From positions 1-10,660 of the forward strand of contig JNEM01015147.1 of assembly GCA_000697335.1 (NCBI GenBank): a DNA stretch of 10,660 nt. The letters are read 5' to 3'. Made by a program: the position numbers and the translations under genes. Below, in pieces: positions 1-9,360 of the stretch; position 1 is the stretch's first letter; the number at the start of each line of letters is the position of its first letter. This stretch comes from Conidiobolus incongruus B7586. Taxonomy: Eukaryota; Entomophthoromycota; Entomophthoromycetes; Entomophthorales; Conidiobolaceae. The notes under the pieces were generated by a model. The model made no database searches. It was not told where the DNA came from and saw only the letters and a list, made by a program, of their open reading frames with translations.

Positions 1-1286
1 TATTAAAAATATATAATTTCCTATTAACTTTGTATATATTTATTTATTTCAAACTAATAATATGTTTGAAAAATCAGAAATTAAAAAATTTCCCATTATT
101 TTAAATTCAAGGTAATAATATTGAATCATTAATGAAAATCAAAGTTATAAGATTAATTGATCATATTAAGTTTGATTATGATTTTATTATTTTATATATA
201 ATTGATAAACTTGAATATAGACATGAAATAATTCAAATTTGTACTATCCAATTTTGATAATAATTGAATAATCATTAATTATATAGAGACAAAATATAAT
301 TGTTTAATTGAAAATTGGCAAATATGTTGGTTTATTGAAGTTTTAATCCAATATAATGGATGAAAAGAATAATACAAATCATTGAATATTTAATACCAAA
401 ACCAAATATAACCTTTTAATATCATTTCCAATTCCAACTATCAAATAATTAAATTAAGAAATATATCATTTTCAATATATTTGAAATACAGATTTTGAAG
501 CTTGGTGGTTCTATTTCATCGGCAACTTTAGCCAATATTTGGAGAAATAAAAAAGTATATAATATGAATCTTTATATTTAAGCTTTTAAACTATAATGAT
601 TAAATAGTAAATTAATACCAAATTTTTAAGAGTAGGTATACAATACCATTATTAATATTTAAAATGTGTTTATTAAATGTAAACATTAATAATATTATTA
701 TTTTATTTTTCAATTTTATAAAATTTAAATTCTTATAATATGATTTTTTTATAATTTCCAAATTTCAATTTGAATTCTTTGAAAAGACCAATTCAGAGGT
801 GAATGAGTTTATTATTATCAATTGAGAAAAATCATTCATGATATGTATATTGGGTGAATACTCAATGTTAATCAGTTATATAATTTGTTTATATATAATT
901 CGATATGTATGAGTAATTGAAATAGATTGCTGTATTGGACATGAAATCATCTAAATACATTGTTATAATTACATTACGATATTTGAATTGTAGAAATATA
1001 ATTTGATCTTTAATTATTGATTCAGTTTCTTTCCAATAAGTAGAATGCTTTGTCAATATCTAGTTCTTCAGAAAAATTATTTTCAAAATTAATATAATTG
1101 GCATAGTGAAATATCTATTTAAAATTGTTCCAAAACTTATACCAATAATTACATAGACTAAAAACATCTCGATTTCATTTCAGAATTAGATTCAGTATAT
1201 CATTTTATTATGATAAAGTTTGGAGAATAATTTTCATTGTGGAAATTTTGTTTAGATAGCATAATAATGTTTGCATAAATTAAAAA
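1..1286. other. Gene-free AT-rich region left of the P450 gene
   Basis: No reading frame of useful length, RNA gene or known repeat was recognised on either strand. One small patch at about 485-545 is richer in G+C and open in more than one frame. On the minus strand it reads ILAKVADEIEPPSFKIC, and I could not match this to a family. The 3' untranslated region of the P450 presumably ends inside the right edge of this stretch. Confidence 0.6.
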
Positions 1287-1292
1287 TTTATT
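1287..1292 (-). terminator. Poly(A) signal candidate AATAAA for the P450 gene
   Basis: An exact AATAAA on the minus strand, 37 bases past the TAG stop, is a plausible distance for a fungal 3' untranslated region. The AT-rich background makes chance matches common, so this is only a candidate. Confidence 0.35.
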
Positions 1293-1328
1293 GAATATTT
1301 TAAACGTATAGGACTATAATTAATATAA

Positions 1329-3052
1329 CTATGAAGATACTGGTTTATCTGTTCTTCTTGTCAATTCAGCTCTCATCTCGTATGATGCAGGTTTCGTCAA
1401 GAAAAATGTAGCTGGTTTATCGCCGATATTTTCCTGTCCAGGGCTAAGTTTCATATTATATCTTTGAGTGAGTGCGACTGTAATTAGGAACATTTCAGTC
1501 CATGCTAGAGCTCTACCGGGACATCCTCGAGGACCTTGTGAAAATACCATCATTTGAGACTTCAATTCTGTGGCATCATCACCAAGCCAGCGTTTGTAGT
1601 CAAATTCGTCGGGATTCTTCCAGAGTTCAGGGTTGCGCTGGTATGCGTAGGGTGAACAGAATACGATGGTCTAAAAATTATATATTAATATGCGTAATTG
1701 TGATATAACATAATTACTCACATCTCCAGGGATTTCATAACCGCTCAATGTGGTGCCACCAGCGGGTGCAGTTCTAGGAAGGTATTCTGCCGAAACAGGA
1801 TATAATCTCATACTCTCTAGTGCAACAGCCTCTGTAATGGGTAAACTTGATTTACATGTATCGGCACATGGGGCAACTTCCTTATTCGGGAAAACACTGT
1901 CAATTTCGGCTTGGACTTCTTTGTACACTTCGGGATATTTGAGCATTAGCCAGAAAGTCCAGGAGAGGGTAATTGCAGTTGTGTCCATACCACCAACTAA
2001 GATGATTAGCACTTCCCGGATAACCTCAGTCCACGTCAATTTTTTACCAGTGTCGGGATCTTTAGCATTGAGAAATTGATTCAATACAGTCTTATCACCT
2101 TTAACTGGTGGTCTGATAGTCCAAAGGCCGTAAATCATCCAAACTACAATCATAACCACAATATCTGCAACGAAACCAATAAATGGAAGAACTGGACGAA
2201 TAGAGAGGAAAAGGAACGCTACTTTGAGTAAAAATACTAATGGAATCCATGTATTTTCAAGGAAATTGAATCCACTACCAAAGAATAACTCAAAGATGAC
2301 ATCCACAGTAGACCGGTGAAATGCATCGAACAAATCAACTGTTTTTGTTTTGGCTAGAGTTCGCTCTATATTGTCAATCAAAGCAAGGGTACCGGTCTTG
2401 TAGACGACTTCTTCCATCATATCCAAATTAGTATTAGCAACAATTGGAGTGATTACACGTCTCTAATCAACTCTTTAATATAAGTACTTAATATTATATG
2501 AATTTAAAGTTACTCTTAAAGCATGAAAACTTCTGTTTCTATAAAATAAAATAAGTTACCAATCAAACTATGTAATATTACTATATTTACCTTGTACTAA
2601 AGATATTATCACCTCCATAAACACTATAAGTTTTATACTCGTCAGCTTTTGGAAACTGATAAGTTGAATATATTTTATCTACTGCTTTCTTGTCAATGCA
2701 AGAAACCATATGAGCACCTAAATTATAATCATTTATCAATATTAGTTATATTGTTAATATTTATATTCAACTGACCGACTAATACAATTTTTCCATATTT
2801 CCTATGTAAACGATGAATATACATGGGTCTTGAGCCGACCACAGTATGATAGTTAAGTTTGATACGACCCCAAAGTGGCCAACCCTCCCCAGGGATTTTA
2901 CTCAAGGGACCATATGTGTGTGGGACATATATGAAGGAGTAATACCAATATGCAAATGCTGATATTGCAACAGCTGAAATTGACGACCATAATCTCCAAT
3001 CGGTTAATAGGTCGCTCAAATTATTCGGAATAATATTGGATACAATATCCAT
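1329..3052 (-). CDS. Cytochrome P450 monooxygenase, five exons, intact, 503 aa
   Basis: Heme-thiolate monooxygenase: inserts one oxygen atom from O2 into an organic substrate with electrons from an NADPH-P450 reductase, on the ER face. Exons read on the minus strand: 3052-2776, 2717-2591, 2538-2514, 2462-1722 and 1670-1329. All introns are GT...AG (58, 52, 51 and 51 bases), and the joined frame is 1512 bases with one terminal stop. The start has A at -3 and G at +4, with an in-frame TAA two codons upstream. Seen in the protein: a membrane anchor at about residues 22-41; a proline-containing hinge (GPLSKIPGEG); a C-helix FHALRRR at 139-145; the I-helix GGMDTT at 300-305 (acid D303, T304); the K-helix ESMR at 359-362; the PERF-type FDYKRW at 413-418; and the heme loop FSQGPRGCPG at 433-442 with ligand Cys440. 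The length is normal for a microsomal P450. Residues 216-255 are unusually hydrophobic. The P450 assignment is certain. The subfamily and substrate cannot be told from sequence, and no pathway gene lies nearby. A decayed paralogue lies upstream. Confidence 0.97.
2514..2538 (-). other. 25-base microexon (exon 3) of the P450 gene
   Basis: The acceptor TATAG ends at 2539 and the donor GTAACT begins at 2513, leaving a 25-base exon. It completes a split Arg codon (R135) and supplies NRSFHALR (136-143), which joins to RRVITP in exon 4. Without it the C-helix motif that contacts the heme propionates would be missing and the frame lost. The same exon, also 25 bases, can be placed in the pseudogene at about 7080-7056 with its acceptor and downstream donor dinucleotides still present. 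This supports the splice model. An automatic gene finder could easily miss it. Confidence 0.88.
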
Positions 3053-3179
3053 ACTTTATAGTATTGATTAAGATAAAAAATTTGATGAAATATATGTTAA
3101 TATAGAAAACAAAGAACGGTATTGCTAACTAACCAGACAATATAGATTACAAAGTGTCTAACAATTGTATCAACTAGGG

Positions 3180-3187
3180 TTTAAATA
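3180..3187 (-). promoter_or_regulatory. TATA-like box of the P450 gene
   Basis: TATTTAAA on the minus strand, 128 to 135 bases before the ATG. A near-identical TATTTAA lies 120 bases before the start of the pseudogene copy, in a flanking stretch that still aligns partly (about 11 of 15 bases). Conservation between paralogues, more than the motif itself, is the reason to call it. In DNA this AT-rich a TATA-like string alone means little. Confidence 0.4.
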
Positions 3188-3197
3188 CCTTTGGTAT
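3185..3197. promoter_or_regulatory. 13-base perfect dyad ATACC-TTT-GGTAT next to the TATA-like box
   Basis: Two 5-base arms in perfect inverted symmetry around TTT, overlapping the upstream edge of the TATA-like box by three bases. It is G+C-richer than the surrounding DNA. The matching position in the pseudogene promoter (about 7704-7716) has lost the symmetry. It could be an operator for a dimeric regulator such as a zinc-cluster protein, but that is inference, and a dyad this short can arise by chance. Confidence 0.2.
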
Positions 3198-3199
3198 CA

Positions 3200-5909
3200 G
3201 GCGATAATTTAGTGTAAACTTTGTATCAGAATATCCTCCGCATAAATTTAAAATTTAATAATGACAATTAATTGGATTTTAATATTATTTATTATTACAT
3301 TAAGTGATTTATTAATGATGAAATATAATAAAAACTTGATAAGTGGAAATCACAATAAAATCATCCTATTTATCAATTTCAATGATTTCAATCATTTTTA
3401 TGCTAAAAAATCTAATTACAAGACTGCTCACCCATCCAATTTTGAATGCATCGATCATTTTAATAATATTTTTATAGGGTTTTGGAATTTAAAGTTTTTC
3501 ATATATCAGATATTAATAATATTGATAATAAATTACCATATCAATAATTATACATTTATATCACCAAATTATATCACTATAAATTGTTTTTCTTTCATCT
3601 AATAAAATTAAAAATTAAATTATTTTAAATATAATTTAGAGCATTCTTGAGAATATTAGTATATTTCATTAGGATAGTATTTTTAAAATTTTTTGAATTT
3701 ATAAATCTCCAAATGCTTAAAGAACGATATAAATAAATCAATTTTAATATAATTATTACATATATATTGATTGTACACTTTTATAATTTAAATATCGCCT
3801 TCATATTAGCATGTAATGTTGATTTCTAAGATATTAAGTGATAGAAATTTAGAATTAAAGAATTATGACAATATTAGATATATGAGTAATTGACCAAATT
3901 GGTAATAATTCCTTTTTTTATAACTGTGATAAATTTTTACAAAATTATGCATATCTAAAATTTAATTGTTATTACAATCCAATGCTAAAAAGAATAGCTT
4001 TTATATGATACTATTGTATAATATTTAATATTTTAAATTATTTTTTAGTAGCTAAGTTAGATATATGTATACTACACTCAATATTTTTTCAATTGAATGA
4101 ATGAACTACTCTGAATCAAAATGAATGTCTGTGTCAAAACCTTTGAAAATATGACTTATGCTTTTGATAAACAGGATGTTTATCAAATATTTAGTGTAAT
4201 CATATGATTTTTAATATATAATTATCATATGATATTGGTATTCGAATTCAATGTTATACAAGTACTCATTTGTACTATAATAATGAGTGATAATTAATAT
4301 TATATGACAAAGCCAATACTAATACATATTCAAAAAATATCATGTAATACTCAAAAAAAATTATTCCGAGTAAATATTAGAATCGATCAAGCTTATTAAC
4401 AATATTCATATATTTTTGTCAAAATTTCAAACATATATTTACCACCAAAATTCGATGTATGCCACATTATATTTGTCAATCAAAGCAGTTCACACCAAAA
4501 AGAATTTTACTAAAATTGGAAAATTTTTTAATTGACTAAGTCCACAGTTCTCGGCATTTAATTTTGATGATATTCCGTGCATTAAAACGGGTGATGAAAT
4601 ATGAAGATTAATTAAGGCCATACGGAATTCGATCAAATTGAGATTTGTTTATGTTATATTTATAAGTTGAAAGTTGATAAAATACAAAGACAACAAATAT
4701 ATAAATCAACTTCATCATAGAATGAAATTTAATTTTATTATAAGATTATGAAATTCTATTTGACAAAAATCTTACAACAGCATAAAAATAAGAAGATTGA
4801 CAATAATCCAATACTTTGATATTTTTAGCATAATTATTGAAATAAATTAAATACATTCCGAAGTGAATTTAGATCCATCTGTTTTCCATATTTATATATA
4901 TATTCAAAACTTGCATTAGACGTATATATATTTTATTAAAATTAAGGTTTGTAATATAATGAAAAATGGATCATTAAAATAGTAATACAAAAATTTCAAG
5001 TTTCAATATAATAAAATATTTTGAAAATAAGGCAATTTATAAAATAATAGCATGAAGGTATATATTTTTCAATTCATTCATACTTTTATTCGAAATAAAT
5101 GCAAATCTTTAAAAATCTGAAATGAAGAAAAATTAAATATACCTACTGTATTATTTTTGAATCAATATTTTTCAATTAAATTTTATTTTCTGGCAACTTT
5201 TATAGGAAACGGAAATAAATCTAATACTATTTCATTTTCACAAAATATAGTTTATATTTTATATAATATTAAGTTAGAGAATTACAAGTTAGAAACAATA
5301 ATATTATAATATTAATTGAGATTAATCTTAATGATATTTCAAATTGAATATAACAAAGGAGATATCAAAATCTGATTTTTAAATCAATTAAATCATTATG
5401 GAATTGATTTTGTTGCATTTAAAAATTAACCATCCATCTCAATTGGATAGTTAAGCCAATATTATTTCTAATACAGGCTGGCTATGTCAGTCCATAATTA
5501 AAGGATACTCTTTGTTAAATTTTAACCAAATCCTATATCATTCACTAAATCAACTATTTAAGCCCAGAAATGATAAAGAGAGAAGAAAAGGGTTTTTTCA
5601 GGATATTCTGCTACCATATCTCAACATTAAATAAGCTTTAAGACATACAGTCCCAATAGGTTAAAGAGCAGGATTGATAAATAATTGACTAAATCGTATT
5701 TCGAGTACTTTTTTAACAATCATTTTTATTTACAAAACCTATTATAAACACAACAATTCTAATAATAAATAGTTATTCAAAAAAATATTTCTAAAAATCA
5801 ATGAGTTTTATAACAAAAGCATATCTTGATATATTGTAGTATATTTATAAATTTTCAAGGAGAATTCATATAATCATATGGTGTTACTCAATAGAATAGT
5901 GGTTTGAAA
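3200..5909. other. Intergenic region between the two P450 copies
   Basis: About 2.7 kb with no gene I can support. It holds a 113-codon plus-strand frame at 3261-3602. That frame is rich in Ile, Asn, Phe, Lys and Tyr, has no recognised domain, and starts just beyond the P450 promoter; I regard it as doubtful. It also holds a perfect 10-base hairpin at 4163-4187 and patches of higher G+C at about 4440-4640 and 5440-5660 with no recognisable coding. No transposon ends, target-site duplications or long repeats are visible that would explain how the P450 copies were duplicated. Confidence 0.55.
4163..4187. repeat. Perfect inverted repeat, 10-base arms, 5-base loop
   Basis: TTTGATAAAC at 4163-4172 and its exact reverse complement GTTTATCAAA at 4178-4187, separated by AGGAT. 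It could fold as a hairpin. There is no T-run or neighbouring gene end to make it a terminator, and a 10-base arm is near what chance allows in a biased 10-kb sequence. Confidence 0.5.
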
Positions 5910-7580
5910 TTAATCTGATCTCTTGAAAAGCTGAGCCTTTAAGGAAACGGCCATAGCCTTGATTAAGAAATATGAAAGTGGCCTCTTTCCAAGATGCTCC
6001 TGACCGGGAGATAAAACCATATCTTATCTTTGAAGGAGAAACTGTCATTAAAAACATTTCTGTCCATGCAAGTGCACGACCTGGGTATTCATCGAGTCCT
6101 TAAGTGAAAGCTACCATTAGGGTTTTAGTTCAGCATTATCTTCAACTAACCAATGCTTGTAGTCAAATTCGTTAGGATTTTTCCAAAGTTCTGAGTCTTG
6201 ATGATATACATATAAAGAGTAGAACATGACGATCTAAATTATAAATGTAAATGATATAAATAAATAGCCATATCAAATTGACTAAATCAGTTAAACTCTC
6301 ATAACCACTCAGATTGGTACCACCAGAAAGTGCAGTTCTAGATATGTATTCTGCTGATACAAAGGATGATCTCATACTTTCAAGGATTATTGCTTCAATT
6401 ATTAGTATACTATATTTATATGTGTCAACACGTAGTATTACATTTTTGTTGAAAAATGTATTATCAATCACAGACTATAGGATTTTATACACTTTTGAAT
6501 AAAACATGATTTGAAAAATCCATTCCACTGAGATCGCTATCGTGACCATTTTTTCAACATAGTCACCATTACTCTAATAATTTATTTTTTTGTTAGAATT
6601 TTTTTACATCTTCTGGATCACTTGTAGCTTGAAATTGGGACAAGAAGATATTGGGTTTATGTTTGCGGTGTAAATAACCCATAAACTGTGAGTCATCCAT
6701 ACAGTAAAATGGACTAAAATATCAGCCTGAATTCCAAATATTTGAAACACATGGTGAAATATAAAAAAATTGTGATTTTTATAATTAATACTAAAAGGCT
6801 CCAAGTGCACACCAAAAAATTCAAACCCAAAATAAAGTTGGCAGATGACATCCACGGTAGATCAATGGAACTCATCAAAAAAGTTAACTATTCATGGTCT
6901 TTCAAGCTTGCGCTCAAAATGGCAATTAAACTTACTGTTCCAAAATTATAAACGATAGATTACATTAAATTAAAATTGTTATAATTACCGGAGTAATGGC
7001 ACGTCTATAATTTATGTCGAATTCAAATGAAAAAATATATACTCTATTTGAATGATAGTTTCAATTTCTAAGTAAAATAATATGAATATAATTTTATTAA
7101 GAAATATTTTGAATATCCTCTTAGTACAGTATACATTTTCTTTACCATAAATGCTATATGGTTTGTATTCTTTGAATTTGGGAAATTGACAAGTTGAATA
7201 GATTTTATCTACCTCTTGTCTTCCATTACATTAGACTTTCTAATCAGCTAATTTAAAATAATTTATCAATGTTGATTGTGATGATAATACTTATATTGAA
7301 CTGAGCAATTAAAAAATTTTCCCATATTTCCTACGCAAACTATGAATATACAAAGGTCTTGAAGCCATTACAATGTGTTAATTGAGCTTAATACGACCCT
7401 ACAATGGTCATCTCTCCCCTGAGTTTTTACTTAAGAGACCATAGGTGTGTCGGATATAGATGAATCTGTAATACCAATATGCGAATATTGATAATGCAAT
7501 CACACAAACTAAAAAACAAACTCTCCAATTGGATAATCAATAATCAATTGATTTTCAAGGACGTTAGATGAGATTTTCAT
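5910..7580 (-). pseudogene. Decayed cytochrome P450 paralogue with all five exons and introns
   Basis: Aligns along its whole length with the intact P450 gene and in the same strand. Approximate exons are 7580-7306, about 7250-7130, about 7080-7056, 7004-6286 and 6233-5910, so intron positions are kept. Recognisable pieces are AYWYYRFIYIRHTYG (anchor and hinge), GRIKLN, KIYSTCQFPK, VDVICQLYFGF, ILESMRSSFVSAEYISRTAL (K-helix ExxR intact), ELWKNPNEFDYKHW (PERF region) and PGRALAWTEMF. Breaks: in-frame stops at 7408-7410, 7399-7401, 7378-7380 and 7309-7311 in exon 1, a stop in exon 3 and more in exons 4 and 5; several frameshifts; and GT donors lost from introns 1, 2 and 4. The I-helix GGMDTT reads EKMVTI, so the acid and threonine pair is gone. 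The heme-loop cysteine is tyrosine (TAC at 6087-6085). It cannot make a working P450. It is a DNA-level duplicate, not a retrocopy, because the introns are present. Confidence 0.95.
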
Positions 7581-7699
7581 ATTTAATAGAATCACTCAAA
7601 ATATAAATAAACTTAATATACAGATTAAAAAAGAACTAAGGTAGTTGGAATGTAGGAGATGTATTGTCTAAAGCACCCAGGAAATATATCATAGTAAGC

Positions 7700-7706
7700 T
7701 TAAATA
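7700..7706 (-). promoter_or_regulatory. Relic TATA-like box of the P450 pseudogene
   Basis: TATTTAA on the minus strand, 120 bases before the old start codon. It matches in place and sequence the element 128 bases before the intact gene. It shows the duplication carried at least about 130 to 150 bases of upstream DNA. It is probably non-functional now, though a relic promoter could still give an antisense or non-coding transcript. Confidence 0.3.
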
Positions 7707-7739
7707 TCTTCGAAATAACAGGTAACTTCAAAACATGAT

Positions 7740-9360
7740 TTACTTGAATTATTCTTTAGTTAATATAAATTAGTTATAGCTTGATAAATATTATATTTCA
7801 TATCTATCTTTACAAATAATAAATATTATTCTTTAATCTTTAATTTATACTGATAAGAATTTTTTATCGCTCAATAAAGCAAGTCTTTAAATTTCAAATA
7901 TACTGATCGGATAAGTTAAAATTTATATTTCATTTCATATATATATGTATCTTATCTTATTAATTATAAATAATTATCAAATACACTCTCAATTATGAAT
8001 TATAAGAAATATATTCATCATAGATTGTAATTTATGATTAAATTTTATTCACAAATTTTGAATCTACTATTTATTTAATAGCCATATATTACTGAAATTT
8101 GAAAAATTATTAAAATAGTAGATTTTTGAATGTTATTAAATTGAAATAATATAATTGATTATATTTTAAAAACAAACAAGTATTGCATCCTTTTTAGCAA
8201 TAATAATATCATGATTATATCATTTATATCAATATATTTCAATAATTAAATCATAATATGTATATTTTAGTACTAGTTTAATACTATGTAAAATATAATA
8301 CTTTGATTTCAAATTTTGTTGAAATTTAACAAATATTTTAGTTAAAGATTAAATAGTAAATTTGATCAATGATATGGATTTCATTGTAAAAATTGGATCA
8401 CATTTGCTTATTCAATATCATAAGTTTATATATAAAATGAGTTTTAGATTAACTATCAAATAATGAGATTAATTTTAAATCTGCCAAATGTTGAATAATT
8501 TTCAACCACATTAAGGCTAGAAAAATACATTAAGACTTAATATGTATTGATTGATTATATATTTATTCATAATATTATAGCATATATGAATATAATAAAT
8601 CTGATAAGATATAATACTATATGAAACTATAAATCTATCCATCATATGTTTATTAAATATAATATAATTATACTTTCCAATATCTCTTTTTTAATTTAGA
8701 GTAAATTCAATCCAATATTAAAGAAACTTTGATAATTCTAATAACATATAATTGTTTCAACTTTGTAACCTTTCACACTGATTCATCAGGTTAATTATAA
8801 AAATTTTACATTTAATAGTACAAATAGACTTTTCCAGATAAACTATAAACTCAATTAGCAAAGAAAAAAAAGGAATTGACAATGTATATGGAAAATTGTT
8901 TTTAATGTTTACAATATGTTTTCCAAAAAAGTAAATTTCAATCAAATTTTCAAATTAATCAAACATTTAAAATAATTATGATATATGAAGTATAAAATAA
9001 CCATGTTCGAATGTACTTTGATATATTTATTTGCAACAACAGTATTATATATATAACAAACTAAAATTTGGATAAATCATCATATATATTTATATATATA
9101 GTATTTTTTAAAGCCATAACAATTGTATTAAGGCCTTAATATCAATATTTATTTTTTTCATTTGATGGTCTTTGAAATAAATAATAATTATATTGGTAAT
9201 AGATATAATTATTTAGCTTTTAAGTTATTCAATATCTATATTATATTTATATTCTATATATTCAAACTTGACATTAAATATTCATTATTGAGTCTTTATT
9301 AATAGAAGTTCTTGAATAAAAATATTGTCATGGATAATTTTTAGTTAAAATTAGATTGAA
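7740..9360. other. Gene-free AT-rich region right of the pseudogene
   Basis: No convincing coding region, tRNA or repeat was seen on either strand. The longest frame of note is 62 codons on the minus strand at 8757-8945, with no recognisable features, and is best treated as chance. Short TA-rich simple sequence occurs, for example around 9080-9105. Confidence 0.6.

Noticed and set aside
1502-2079. Plus-strand open frames across the P450 exons (1502-1708 and 1750-2079)
   Set aside because: They are antisense shadows of the P450 coding strand. They cross splice sites and show no domain of their own.
2729-2775. Extension of P450 exon 1 past 2776 (tail reading LNININNITNIDK)
   Set aside because: This is translated intron. 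A GT donor at 2775 and an AG acceptor at 2718 give an in-frame join to AHMVSCIDKK, and the extension is asparagine- and isoleucine-rich junk.
4264-4288. Inverted repeat ACTCATT...AATGAGT with a nested AGTAC...GTACT
   Set aside because: The arms are short and the two stems exclude each other. This is expected by chance at this base composition.
4470-4490. 15-base exact match (TTGTCAATCAAAGCA) to P450 exon 4 near 2371-2386, suggesting a third P450 fragment
   Set aside because: The flanks do not align on either side, and a single match of this length is plausible by chance in biased DNA.
6314-6951. Plus-strand open frames over the pseudogene (6314-6502 and 6742-6951)
   Set aside because: Antisense shadows of the relic P450 exon 4. 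The first mirrors the same stretch as the plus-strand shadow at 1750-2079.
1329-7580. A biosynthetic gene cluster or novel multi-gene system centred on the P450
   Set aside because: Only one working gene is present in 10.6 kb. The other copy is dead and no partner enzymes, transporter or regulator are seen.
8757-8945. 62-codon minus-strand frame
   Set aside because: No domain, no start context of note, no splice partners, and composition like the surrounding AT-rich DNA.
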